Position numbers and translations under genes: made by a program
Assembly (NCBI GenBank): GCA_964518505.1
Contig: CAZFGT010000008.1
Coordinates: 1-62,132, forward strand
From: DASPUH01 sp964518505
GTDB taxonomy: Bacteria; Chloroflexota; Limnocylindria; Limnocylindrales; CSP1-4
DNA: 62,132 nucleotides
Direction: 5' to 3'
Shown: piece by piece, positions 1 through 8,051 of the stretch
Layout of the letters: each line of letters begins with the position of its first letter
How positions within the stretch are numbered: the stretch's first letter is position 1
Notes under the pieces: generated by a model
Told to the model about the DNA's origin: nothing
Databases searched by the model: none
The model's input: only the letters and a program-made list of their open reading frames with translations

Positions 1-164
1 ATGCTCCGCCGGGGGGGCTGCACCACAACATCCCCCCCGCGGCGCCCCCCCACCCGCCCGGTATCCGCCCGGGCCCCCCCCGCTCGCGGCGGGTGCGACA
101 CGGGGTTGTGGCGAGTGGACTCGCGCTATGGGTTGCGGACTACGGCCCGCTGCTGGTGCAGCGG
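1..164. other. non-coding window edge, G/C homopolymer-rich
   Basis: No supportable gene is seen. The first 90 bases carry several runs of seven to eight C or G. The segment lies downstream of the minus-strand binding-protein gene. The long homopolymers may be a real low-complexity spacer or a weakly assembled edge. Confidence 0.5.
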
Positions 165-1403
165 TTACTTGATGCCGGCCGCCGTGCAGACGTCAGCGCC
201 GACCGCGCCACAGAGGTCAGAGACCTTGATGGCGCCGTCCTTGATGACGGTGGCTTCCATGTTCGTGGCATCGACCCACAGCGGCGTCAGCAGGGCGGCC
301 GGTTCGGTCGTCGCGCTGTTCGTCGGGTCGGTCGTGGTGCCGTTCAAGAGGGCTGCGGGCGGGGTCTGGCCGGCGCGCAGGTAGGTGGCCAGGGCGACGG
401 CCGCCTGGGCCTCGAAGTAGATCGGCTTGTAGACCGATCCGCACTGCCAGCCCTGGAGCACGTATTCCATGCCCTGGAGGGTGGCGTCCTGGCCGGTCGT
501 GGGGACCTTCTTGGCGGCCACGCCGGCCGTCTTGAGGTCGGTGATCACGGCCCCGGCGAGGCCGTCATTGGCCTCGATGGTGGCGTTGATGGACGGGTTG
601 GCCGTGAGGGCCTGCTGGAAGATGGTGCCGCCCTGCTTGTTGTCCCATCCGGGAGCGAGCTGCTCGCCGATGAGGGTCATGCCGGCGCTGTTGGTGGCGC
701 CTGCCTTGACCTGGGCGACCTTCTGGCCCCACACCGCGTCGTTGTAGCCCTTGGCGAAGTCGATCGCGTTCGGGTCGGTGTCCTGGCCACCGTCAACGGT
801 GAAGACCTTGGGGCTCGCGACGGCCCAGGAGGTGACGCACTTCATGAAGCCCTGGCCGATGAGCTCGCCCACCTGCACGTTGTCGAAGCTCACGTAGTAC
901 GTCGACGTGCCCTGGAACGTGGCCCGGTCGTAGCTGATCATGGCCACGCCCGCGGCCGCCGCGGCGGTCTGGATGGCCTTGCCAGTGGTGGCGTCGAGCG
1001 GGTCGACCAGGAGGACCTTGGCCCCGGCCGTGATGTCGGCCTGAGCGATGGCCAGCTCGGTGGTCGTGGTGCCCGCGGCGTTGTCGATCTTGAAGTCGGA
1101 CGCGGCGTAACCGGCCTTCTGGAACGCCGTGGTCAGATATGGCAGGTCATAGGCCGTGTAGCGGGCCGACGTGGTGGCGTCGGGCAGGATCACCCCGACG
1201 AGGCCCTTGCCCGCGGTGTAGACCGACGCGAGCGACGCCATCTGGGTGAAGTCGGCGTCGAGCTTGGTCGGGTCGAAGGCCGACCCACCGCCACCGCCGG
1301 AAGCGGGGGCGGACGCCGGCGGCGTCGTCGACGTGCCGCTACAACCGGCGGCGATCATCGAGGCGGCCGCGACGGCGGCCAGTACTGTGGCGCGTTTCTG
1401 CAT
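165..1403 (-). CDS. sugar ABC transporter substrate-binding lipoprotein, xylose/XylF-like
   Basis: This is a secreted solute-binding lipoprotein of 412 residues that would capture a sugar for an ABC importer. The N-terminus has a short basic stretch, a hydrophobic segment and a lipobox ending at Cys21 (AAGC), followed by a Ser/Thr/Pro/Gly-rich linker. The mature part looks like a type I periplasmic-binding fold: GLVGVILPD near the start, TTTELAIAQADI, LLVDPLD, MISYDR and a late TTGQDA segment, which resemble the D-xylose/multiple-sugar (XylF/ChvE) group. An AGGAGG Shine-Dalgarno sequence stands just before the ATG. No permease or ATPase gene follows inside the window, because the gene points off its left edge. 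The family is fairly sure; the sugar is inference. Confidence 0.85.
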   Translation of the reverse strand: MQKRATVLAAVAAASMIAAGCSGTSTTPPASAPASGGGGGSAFDPTKLDADFTQMASLASVYTAGKGLVGVILPDATTSARYTAYDLPYLTTAFQKAGYAASDFKIDNAAGTTTTELAIAQADITAGAKVLLVDPLDATTGKAIQTAAAAAGVAMISYDRATFQGTSTYYVSFDNVQVGELIGQGFMKCVTSWAVASPKVFTVDGGQDTDPNAIDFAKGYNDAVWGQKVAQVKAGATNSAGMTLIGEQLAPGWDNKQGGTIFQQALTANPSINATIEANDGLAGAVITDLKTAGVAAKKVPTTGQDATLQGMEYVLQGWQCGSVYKPIYFEAQAAVALATYLRAGQTPPAALLNGTTTDPTNSATTEPAALLTPLWVDATNMEATVIKDGAIKVSDLCGAVGADVCTAAGIK

Positions 1404-1543
1404 CTATGACTCCTCCTACGGATGCCGAGTCCCACTCGACAGATTCATGACCACACTGCCCACAGCGTACCACGTGGAGCCACACGACCGAACGGGGTCG
1501 CTCAAGTTCTCATCCCCACCTTAGACACGGCTGGCATGATGCG

Positions 1544-2227
1544 GTGGTGAGCGAGACGGCCCGCATCCTCGTGGTCGACGACGACGAGCGGCTGGCCGCC
1601 TCCATCCGGCGTGCGCTGGCCTACGAGGGCTACCGCGTCACGGTGGCGGGGGATGGCCGGACCGCCCTTGACGCGGCACGGGACGACCTGCCCGACCTCG
1701 TGGTGCTGGACATCATGCTGCCGGGCCTCGACGGGGTGGAGGTGTGCCGCCGGCTGCGGGCCGCCTCGGAGGTGCCCATCCTCATGCTCACCGCCCGCGA
1801 TGCCGTCGGCGACCGGGTGACGGGCCTCGACAGCGGGGCCGACGACTACCTCGGCAAGCCGTTCGCCTACGAGGAGCTGCTGGCGCGCGTCCGCTCGCTG
1901 CTGCGGCGCCATGCGCCGGCGACCACGGAGCGCCTGACCTGCGCCGACCTGAGCATGGATGTGGCGGCCCACGAGGTCCATCGCGGCACCCGGTCCGTGG
2001 AACTGTCGGCCCTGGAGTTCGAGCTGCTGGCCCATCTCCTGCGCCATCAGCGGGTCGTGCTCAGCCGCGAGCGCCTGCTCGACGCGGTGTGGCGGATGGA
2101 CGCCGACACCGCGTCCAACGTGGTCGACGTCTACGTGGGCTACCTGCGGCGCGCCCTGGAGGCCGCCGGCGAGCCGCGCCTGCTGCACACGGTGCGCGGC
2201 GTGGGGTACGTGCTTCGGCCGTCCTGA
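1544..2227 (+). CDS. OmpR-family response regulator, MprA-like
   Basis: This two-component response regulator has 227 residues. The receiver domain (about 1-120) has the acidic pair in VVDDDE, the phospho-acceptor Asp56 in LDIMLPG, the TAR switch region and the Lys of GKPF. A winged-helix DNA-binding domain follows (about 130-225), with the ALEFELL and RGVGYVL signatures. Two adjacent GTG codons (1544, 1547) can start it; an upstream ATG pair runs straight into a stop. No clear Shine-Dalgarno is visible. The sensor kinase ATG lies one base after its stop, so the two genes are co-transcribed. Likely targets include the downstream membrane genes, which are preceded by 11-bp direct repeats. Confidence 0.93.
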   Translation: MVSETARILVVDDDERLAASIRRALAYEGYRVTVAGDGRTALDAARDDLPDLVVLDIMLPGLDGVEVCRRLRAASEVPILMLTARDAVGDRVTGLDSGADDYLGKPFAYEELLARVRSLLRRHAPATTERLTCADLSMDVAAHEVHRGTRSVELSALEFELLAHLLRHQRVVLSRERLLDAVWRMDADTASNVVDVYVGYLRRALEAAGEPRLLHTVRGVGYVLRPS

Positions 2228-2228
2228 G

Positions 2229-3647
2229 ATGCCCATCCGGCGGCGCCTCGTCCTCTATGCCGTGGCCGTGGCCACGGTCGGCGTGACTCTCTTCGCGCTC
2301 GTCCTGACCGGCCTGGCCGGGCGGGGTGTCGCGACCGATCAGGACACGGCGCTGGACCACCTGGCGCTCGCCACGGCGGGCACGATCCAGGGCCTCGCCT
2401 CCGGCGCCCTGAGCTCGCGGCAGCCGCTCGTGCCGATCGACCTGGCGAGCAGCACCGCCGCCGGCGTGGAGGTCCTCACCGACGAAGGCCAGGTGCTGTA
2501 CAGCTCCGTCATGGTCGGCGGTCTGACCCCGCGGGTCCCCGCGGCGGTCCTGGTCGAGGCGGAGCAGACCGGGGCCTCGAGCGCCACGATCCGCCTCTCG
2601 CCGTCCCTCGAGGTGCGCGTCGCGGCGCTGACGTGGAACGGGGGACCCGGTGAGGGGGTCGTGGTCGCCATGCAATCGACCGCCTTCACGTCCCAGCAGG
2701 TCGCTGGCCTGACCGCCTTCCTGGTCGTGGCCGGACTGGTCACGATCGTGTTCGTCGGCGTTGTCAGCTGGCTGGTCATCGGGCGGGCCCTGCGGCCGCT
2801 GCGCGCGCTGGCGGCCACGAGCGAGACGATCGGCCATACGGGCGAGATCGGCCCGCGGCTGCCGGCGGCGCGGACGCGCGACGAGGTCGGCCTGCTGACG
2901 GCCAACTTCAACGCCATGCTGGACCGACTTGCCGCCGCCCAGACCGGCCTGGGCGACGCCCTCGCGGCGCAGCGCCGGTTCGTCGCCGACGCCTCGCACG
3001 AGCTGCGGACGCCCCTCACCACGATCCGCAGCAATGCCGAGTTCCTCGTCCAGCACCCCGCCGCGGACGCGCCCGACCGGGCCGAGGCGGTGGGTGACAT
3101 CGTGGCCGAGAGCGAGCGCATGAGCGGCCTCATCGACGATCTGCTGCTGCTGGCGCGCTCGGACGCGCGGGTCACGGCGGATCGGCGGCCAGTCGACCTT
3201 GCGGCGGTCGCCGCTGACGTCGTTCGGCGCGCCGACCAGGCGGGGCATGGCGGCCGCCCCGTGACCCTCCGCGCCCCGGGACCTGCCGTCGTCGACGGAG
3301 ACGCGGGAGCGTTGACCCGGCTGTGCTGGATCCTCGTCGACAACGCCCTGCGGCACGGCGAGGGGCCGGTCGCCGTCGAGGTGCTGGCCCAGCGGGGCGG
3401 GGCGACCCTGACGGTCACCGATGCGGGTCCCGGCATCCCGCCAGGCGAGGAGGAGCGCGTCTTCGAGCGCTTCCATCGGGGCGACCCAGCGCGCACCGGC
3501 CACGGCACGGGTCTGGGACTGGCGATCGCCCGCTCCATCGTGGAGAGTCTCGGCGGGAGCATCCGTGTCGATCCGCCGCCAGCCGGCGGTGGGGCCTGCC
3601 TGCGCGTCGTCCTGCCGCTGCTCGTGGCGCCCGGCCCGCCCGCCTGA
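2229..3647 (+). CDS. two-component sensor histidine kinase
   Basis: This is a membrane sensor kinase of 472 residues and partner of the preceding regulator. The start is the ATG at 2229, one base after the regulator stop; the reading frame stays open upstream but that part overlaps the regulator. A first membrane segment (about 8-30), an extracytoplasmic sensor region of about 130 residues, a second membrane segment (about 160-185) and a HAMP linker come first. The HisKA helix has the phospho-acceptor His257 in SHELRTP. The ATPase domain shows the N box (VDNALRHG), G1 (DAGPGIPPGE) and the FERFHRG to GTGLGLAI G2 region. The input domain matches nothing I recognise, so the signal is unknown. 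Confidence 0.93.
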   Translation: MPIRRRLVLYAVAVATVGVTLFALVLTGLAGRGVATDQDTALDHLALATAGTIQGLASGALSSRQPLVPIDLASSTAAGVEVLTDEGQVLYSSVMVGGLTPRVPAAVLVEAEQTGASSATIRLSPSLEVRVAALTWNGGPGEGVVVAMQSTAFTSQQVAGLTAFLVVAGLVTIVFVGVVSWLVIGRALRPLRALAATSETIGHTGEIGPRLPAARTRDEVGLLTANFNAMLDRLAAAQTGLGDALAAQRRFVADASHELRTPLTTIRSNAEFLVQHPAADAPDRAEAVGDIVAESERMSGLIDDLLLLARSDARVTADRRPVDLAAVAADVVRRADQAGHGGRPVTLRAPGPAVVDGDAGALTRLCWILVDNALRHGEGPVAVEVLAQRGGATLTVTDAGPGIPPGEEERVFERFHRGDPARTGHGTGLGLAIARSIVESLGGSIRVDPPPAGGGACLRVVLPLLVAPGPPA

Positions 3648-3665
3648 AAGGAGCCGGCCCGGGCC

Positions 3666-3709
3666 GGTTCTCACCGGGTTCTCACGGCGACCTCAGGCCG
3701 ACCTCACCC
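3666..3709 (+). promoter_or_regulatory. four 11-bp direct repeats, candidate response-regulator site
   Basis: CTCA occurs at 3670, 3681, 3692 and 3703, exactly 11 bp apart. The first two units read GGTTCTCAC and the last two CGACCTCA. OmpR/PhoB-family regulators bind direct repeats at 11-bp pitch, and mycobacterial MprA recognises TCTCA-type repeats. The array sits between the kinase stop (3647) and the membrane-protein start (3730), so it would control the latter genes. Binding is inferred. A GC palindrome at 3654-3667 directly precedes it. Confidence 0.5.
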
Positions 3710-3729
3710 GGCTTGGGCAGCCTGCGAGC

Positions 3730-4116
3730 ATGCACCGCCTCACCGCCGACGAACGCTTCGGGCCGCTCGGCACGGCCCGCCTGCTCATCACCCTCCAGGC
3801 AGCCGTGCTCATCACGGCCACCGTCGAAGCCCTCATCCTGGGCAGCCTCCTGGGCGGCGCCCAGCCGGCGACCCTTGGCCTGACGGGTGGTTCGGCGGCG
3901 CTCGCCCTGCTCGCTGCCTGGGGTCTTGGCCGCCGCGCCCGCTGGGCTCGCCGGCTGACCATCATCGGCGAGTCGTTCGTCCTGCTGACCGCGACCATCG
4001 ACGCCATCCTGGCCCTCGCGCTCATCCACGGGCTGCCACCCCTGATGACCCTGGTCACCGGCGGCCTCGTGCCGCTGGCGGTCCTGGCGCTCCTGCGGAG
4101 CGGGCGCCGGCCATGA
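3730..4116 (+). CDS. small four-helix membrane protein, function unknown
   Basis: This 128-residue integral membrane protein has four predicted helices (about 17-40, 47-67, 75-97, 104-124) and a short basic Arg-rich connector in the middle. I do not recognise the family and see no catalytic motif. The ATG at 3730 is chosen because the upstream part of the frame lies inside the kinase gene and the repeat array. Its stop overlaps the next ATG by 4 bp (ATGA), so translation is coupled with the larger membrane protein. Both probably form one output operon of the two-component pair. Confidence 0.7.
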   Translation: MHRLTADERFGPLGTARLLITLQAAVLITATVEALILGSLLGGAQPATLGLTGGSAALALLAAWGLGRRARWARRLTIIGESFVLLTATIDAILALALIHGLPPLMTLVTGGLVPLAVLALLRSGRRP

Positions 4117-5264
4117 TCGGCAACCCCCTCTACACGCTCGACCCGGACCACGTCCTGGCCCTCCTGCTCGTGCCCCTGACCCTGGCCGGGGGGTCGTTCG
4201 TCCTGCGCGATCGCCCGTCGCTGTCGGCCGGGTACCGCCGCCTGCCGGCCCTCTACCGCCTGCAGGCCTGGCTGCTGGCCATCACGGCCGTGGTCCACCT
4301 TGGCCTGGTCTTCACCCACGACGAGCCGTTGCTCGAGCTGCTCTTCACGGCCGACGCGCTGTGGCTGCTCGACGTGCTGCGACGTCTGCTGCTGGGACGG
4401 ACCTGGCGGCGCTCCGCGGCCCTCGTGCTGGGCCTCACCATCGGGGCCTACTGGGCGGCCGTACTGGGGGGCGAGCCGCCCGACCAGGTGGGCCTCGTGA
4501 CCAAGCTCGTCGAGCTGGCGGCGCTGGCCATCGTCCTGTGGCCGACCTCGACGGCCCGCTGGCGCGCGGTCGGCGGGACGGTCGTCATGGTCGTCCTCGT
4601 CTTCGCCACCGGGCTCAGCGCATGGCTGGGCGCCTTCCGGGCCGCCGGTGGAGGCGCCGAACACGCTCACGCGGCAGGCGCGATCCCGCCGCCGGGCACC
4701 CTCCTGCCGGCGACCGGCCCCACGGTCACGACGCCCGCCGATCGGGCCGCTGCGGACGCGCTCGTGACGGCGACGCGGGCGGGTATCGCCCGGTTCTCCG
4801 ACCTCGGCGTGGCGGCCGCGGCCGGCTACGACGTGGCGCACATCAGCGGCCTTGGCTACCACGCCGCCAACACGGTCTACCAGCACGACGGGCTGATCCT
4901 GGATCCCTCCCGGCCCGAGACGCTGGTCTATGCCCAGACGCCAGGCGGCGCGATCCTCCTTGGCGCGATGTACCAGATGCCGCGCCTGGACCAGGCCGGC
5001 CCGCAGGTCGCAGGCCCGCTGACGGTGTGGCACGCCCACGAACAGGTCTGCCTGTCGCTCCTGCCCCCCGGCATCAGCGGCCTCCTCTCGCCCCTCGGTG
5101 ACTGTCCGGTAGGCTCGCTGTTGCTGCCGGACACGGGCGAGATGCTCCACGTCTGGACCCTGCCCGGCGTGCCGCAGCCCTTCGGCGACCTCGACGAGAC
5201 CTGGCTGAAGGACTACCTGGCCGGCGCCGGCTCCGCGCCGGCCGCCGCCGGTGGCGTTCGCTAG
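4113..5264 (+). CDS. membrane protein with His-rich extracytoplasmic C-terminal domain
   Basis: This protein of 383 residues has about six transmembrane helices in the first 175 residues, then a short EHAHAAG stretch and a soluble domain of about 190 residues. The soluble part carries several His clusters: AHISGLGYH, YQHDG, VWHAHEQVC and MLHVW, together with DPSRPETLVY. Similar domains occur in uncharacterised, mostly exported actinobacterial proteins, as far as I recall. The pattern suggests metal binding outside the membrane, which is inference. It overlaps the preceding gene by 4 bp and converges tail to tail with the next gene, sharing 4 bp. Confidence 0.7.
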   Translation: MIGNPLYTLDPDHVLALLLVPLTLAGGSFVLRDRPSLSAGYRRLPALYRLQAWLLAITAVVHLGLVFTHDEPLLELLFTADALWLLDVLRRLLLGRTWRRSAALVLGLTIGAYWAAVLGGEPPDQVGLVTKLVELAALAIVLWPTSTARWRAVGGTVVMVVLVFATGLSAWLGAFRAAGGGAEHAHAAGAIPPPGTLLPATGPTVTTPADRAAADALVTATRAGIARFSDLGVAAAAGYDVAHISGLGYHAANTVYQHDGLILDPSRPETLVYAQTPGGAILLGAMYQMPRLDQAGPQVAGPLTVWHAHEQVCLSLLPPGISGLLSPLGDCPVGSLLLPDTGEMLHVWTLPGVPQPFGDLDETWLKDYLAGAGSAPAAAGGVR

Positions 5265-5647
5265 GGCAGCTGCAGCAGCCGCAGCCAGGCGTCGAGCGGG
5301 GTCGGCGCGAGCGGCTGGGTCGGGCTCCCCAGGGGCACGATCGGGCGCGGGCTGGGGGCGGCCGACTGGAGGGCGAAGACGTGCTCGGCGGGCGTGCCCT
5401 GGCCCTCCGCCCGGGCCTGAAGGTCCAGGTAGGCGCGCGTCTGGATCACCAGCAGCTCCCGCTGGCCGGCCGCCAGCTGCGCCGTACGCGCTGCGTTGGC
5501 CTCCTGGAGCAGCTCCACCTGGTGGGCGGCGTCGGCGGCGGTGGCCACCGCGCGGCCGAAGATGAGCACGACCCACGCGACGAGCACCGCGCCGAGGACG
5601 AACGCCACCCGGCGGCGGGTGAAGCCGGGCATGGCTGGACCGCTCAT
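5261..5647 (-). CDS. FtsB/DivIC-like septum formation initiator protein
   Basis: This is a small bitopic membrane protein of 128 residues. A short basic N-terminus leads into one transmembrane helix (about 12-32), followed by a heptad-like stretch (VELLQEANAARTAQLAAG) that fits the coiled coil of FtsB/DivIC proteins. In that family the coiled coil joins the FtsL/FtsQ division complex. The C-terminal third is Pro-rich. I start at the ATG at 5647; an ATG five codons later is also possible, and a longer frame up to 5683 would run over the likely promoter of the divergent helicase gene. Assignment rests on architecture rather than a signature motif. Confidence 0.6.
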   Translation of the reverse strand: MSGPAMPGFTRRRVAFVLGAVLVAWVVLIFGRAVATAADAAHQVELLQEANAARTAQLAAGQRELLVIQTRAYLDLQARAEGQGTPAEHVFALQSAAPSPRPIVPLGSPTQPLAPTPLDAWLRLLQLP

Positions 5648-5664
5648 CCGGCCGATGCTACACT
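5636..5664 (+). promoter_or_regulatory. candidate promoter of the mrfA-like gene
   Basis: A -35-like TGGACC (5636-5641) and a -10-like TACACT (5659-5664) are separated by 17 bp. Transcription would start near 5671, giving a 30-nt leader with an AAAGG ribosome-binding site before the ATG at 5701. The same TACACT -10 precedes the valS T-box. Confidence 0.4.
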
Positions 5665-5700
5665 CCCGCCGCAAACCGAACATCCGTGCGAAAGGTGACC

Positions 5701-8004
5701 ATGCGCCTGTACGCCCCGGCCACCGTCGACCAGGTCGTCGACGCGCTCCTGCGCCAGCCCGACATCGCCGCCTCGGTCGTGGCCGACGAGCGGCGGCCGG
5801 CCCGCCCGGCGGAGGCCACGTCGCTGCCGCCGTGGCTGGATCCGCGTCTGCGCGACGGCCTCGCCCGCCGCGGCCTGACGACCCTGTACAGCCACCAGGC
5901 CGCGGCCCTCGAGGAACTGCACGCCGGGCGGGACGTGATGGTCGTGACGCCCACGGCCTCGGGCAAGTCCCTCTGCTACCACTTGCCGGTCCTGCAGGCG
6001 GTGGCCGAGGATCCGGCCGCCCGGGCGCTCTACCTCTTCCCCACCAAGGCCCTCAGCCAGGACCAGCTGGTGGCCCTGGAGGCGCTGGCTGGCGCGGCCG
6101 AGCTGGGACTGGCCGCCGCCGTCTATGACGGCGACACGCCGGCGCCCATCCGTTCCACGATCCGCACCGCCGGCCAGGTCGTGCTGACCAACCCGGACAT
6201 GCTCCACGCGGCGATCCTGCCGCACCACACGAAGTGGTTCCAGCTGTTCGAACAGCTGCGTTATGTCGTGGTCGATGAGGCGCACCTCTACCGAGGCGTC
6301 TTCGGCAGCCACGTCGCCAACGTCCTGCGCCGGCTCTTCCGCCTGTGCGCCCACTACGGCAGCCACCCCCAGCTCATCCTCTGCTCGGCCACCATCGGCC
6401 GCCCGGACGCCCTCGCCGCATCGCTCACGGGCCGAACCGTCACGGTCATCGACCACTCCGGGGCCCCGACCGGCCCGCGCCGCGTCGTGCTCCTCAACCC
6501 GCCCGTCGTGGACGCTCGGCTGGGCGTCCGGGGCAGCACGTACGGCCTCGTCGAGCGCATCGCCCTGGCCTTCATGCGGGCCGAGCGCCAGACGATCGTG
6601 TTCGCCCGCTCTCGCACCGGCGTGGAGGTCCTCCTGACGCACCTGCGTGAGGCGCTCCGCGAGGGCCGCGGGCCCCGCGAGCGGCTGCGCGGTTACCGAG
6701 GCGGCTACCTGCCTTCGGAGCGCCGCGCCATCGAGGCCGGCCTGCGCGACGCCTCAGTGCTGGGCGTCGTCAGCACGAACGCGCTGGAGCTGGGTCTCGA
6801 CATCGGGCGGCTCGATGCTGCGGTCCTGGCCGGCTATCCCGGATCGGTGGCCGCCACGTGGCAGCAGATGGGCCGCGCGGGCCGCCGCCTGGAACCGTCG
6901 GTCTCGCTCATGGTCGCCTCCAGCAGCCCCGTCGACCAGTACATCGCCAGCCACCCGGCGTACCTCCTGGCGGGCTCGCCGGAAGAGGCCCGCCTGGACC
7001 CCGACAACCTGCACATCCTGCTGGCCCATGTGCGGGCGGCGGCTTTCGAGCTGCCCTTCGAGCCCGGCGAGCGCTTCGGCGAAGCGCCCGCGGACGACCT
7101 CCTCGCCTTCCTGGCCGAGGAGGGCCATGTGCGCCAGGCCGACGACGGGCGCTGGTACTGGGCCAGCGAGAACTTCCCCGCCTCGGAGATCCCCCTGCGG
7201 ACGGCTGCCGCCGACAACGTGGTCATCATCGACACCGGCGGGCCGCGCCCGCGGGTCATCGGCGAGGTCGACCTCTTCGGCGCGCCCACGGTCGTCCATG
7301 AGGGCGCGATCTACCTGCACGAGTCCCGCCAGTACCACGTCGACCGGCTGGACTGGGACGAGCACAAGGCGTACGTCCGCCCCGTCGACGTCGACCACTT
7401 CACGCAGGCCGAGTCGGCCGTCACGCTCAAGATCCTGGAGACGTTCGCCAGTGAGGAGATCGCCGGAGGCGGCCGGTCGCACGGCGAGGTCATGGTCAGC
7501 CGCCTGGCCACGGTCTACAAGAAGCTGCGCTTCACGACGCTGGAGAACCTGGGCTGGGGGCGCATCCACCTGCCTGAGATGGAGATGCACACGACGGCCT
7601 ACTGGCTGGCCCTGGACCCGGCCGCCGTGGCCGGCTGGCGCCGTGACGAGGTGGACGTCGCGCTCGTTGGCGCGGGGCGGGCGATGCAAACGGTGGGCAG
7701 CGTGCTGCTGATGAGCGATCCGCACGACCTTGGCCTGGTCACGCAGGTCCGCTCACCACATCTCCAGCAGCCGGTCATCTATCTCTACGACGGCGTTCCC
7801 GGCGGGGTGGGCCTGGCTGCGCGCCTGCACGAGCGGCATGCCGAGCTGCTGGCCGGGGCGCGGGAGCTCGTGGCTTCGTGCCCGTGCGACGCGGGCTGCC
7901 CGGCGTGCACCGGCCCACGCCTGGAGACCGGCGACGACGGCAAGCTGCTGGCGGGCCGCCTGCTGGCCGTCCTCGCGCCCGGCGCCCGTCGCGCCGCCGC
8001 CTGA
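5701..8004 (+). CDS. MrfA/YprA-like DEAD/DEAH-box DNA helicase with C-terminal Zn-Cys cluster
   Basis: This superfamily 2 helicase has 767 residues. Domain 1 has the Walker A motif TPTASGKS (Lys89), the DEAH box at 192-195 and the CSAT motif III. Domain 2 has GRAGRR-type motif VI. The C-terminal DUF1998-like domain ends with a four-Cys cluster, C727, C729, C733 and C736. In Bacillus subtilis the homologue MrfA acts with the exonuclease MrfB in a nucleotide-excision route for mitomycin C damage. I use the ATG at 5701 because AAAGG stands 5 nt ahead of it; an in-frame GTG at 5686 has no such site. The MrfB-like partner follows 47 bp downstream. Confidence 0.9.
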   Translation: MRLYAPATVDQVVDALLRQPDIAASVVADERRPARPAEATSLPPWLDPRLRDGLARRGLTTLYSHQAAALEELHAGRDVMVVTPTASGKSLCYHLPVLQAVAEDPAARALYLFPTKALSQDQLVALEALAGAAELGLAAAVYDGDTPAPIRSTIRTAGQVVLTNPDMLHAAILPHHTKWFQLFEQLRYVVVDEAHLYRGVFGSHVANVLRRLFRLCAHYGSHPQLILCSATIGRPDALAASLTGRTVTVIDHSGAPTGPRRVVLLNPPVVDARLGVRGSTYGLVERIALAFMRAERQTIVFARSRTGVEVLLTHLREALREGRGPRERLRGYRGGYLPSERRAIEAGLRDASVLGVVSTNALELGLDIGRLDAAVLAGYPGSVAATWQQMGRAGRRLEPSVSLMVASSSPVDQYIASHPAYLLAGSPEEARLDPDNLHILLAHVRAAAFELPFEPGERFGEAPADDLLAFLAEEGHVRQADDGRWYWASENFPASEIPLRTAAADNVVIIDTGGPRPRVIGEVDLFGAPTVVHEGAIYLHESRQYHVDRLDWDEHKAYVRPVDVDHFTQAESAVTLKILETFASEEIAGGGRSHGEVMVSRLATVYKKLRFTTLENLGWGRIHLPEMEMHTTAYWLALDPAAVAGWRRDEVDVALVGAGRAMQTVGSVLLMSDPHDLGLVTQVRSPHLQQPVIYLYDGVPGGVGLAARLHERHAELLAGARELVASCPCDAGCPACTGPRLETGDDGKLLAGRLLAVLAPGARRAAA

Positions 8005-8051
8005 CCGGCCGGCCGGCCGTGCCATCCGACCTGGCACCGCCCTCGCCCAAG

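Noticed and set aside
93..1409. Long plus-strand reading frame opposite the binding-protein gene
   Set aside because: The minus-strand frame has a signal peptide, lipobox, ribosome-binding site and family motifs; the plus frame has none.
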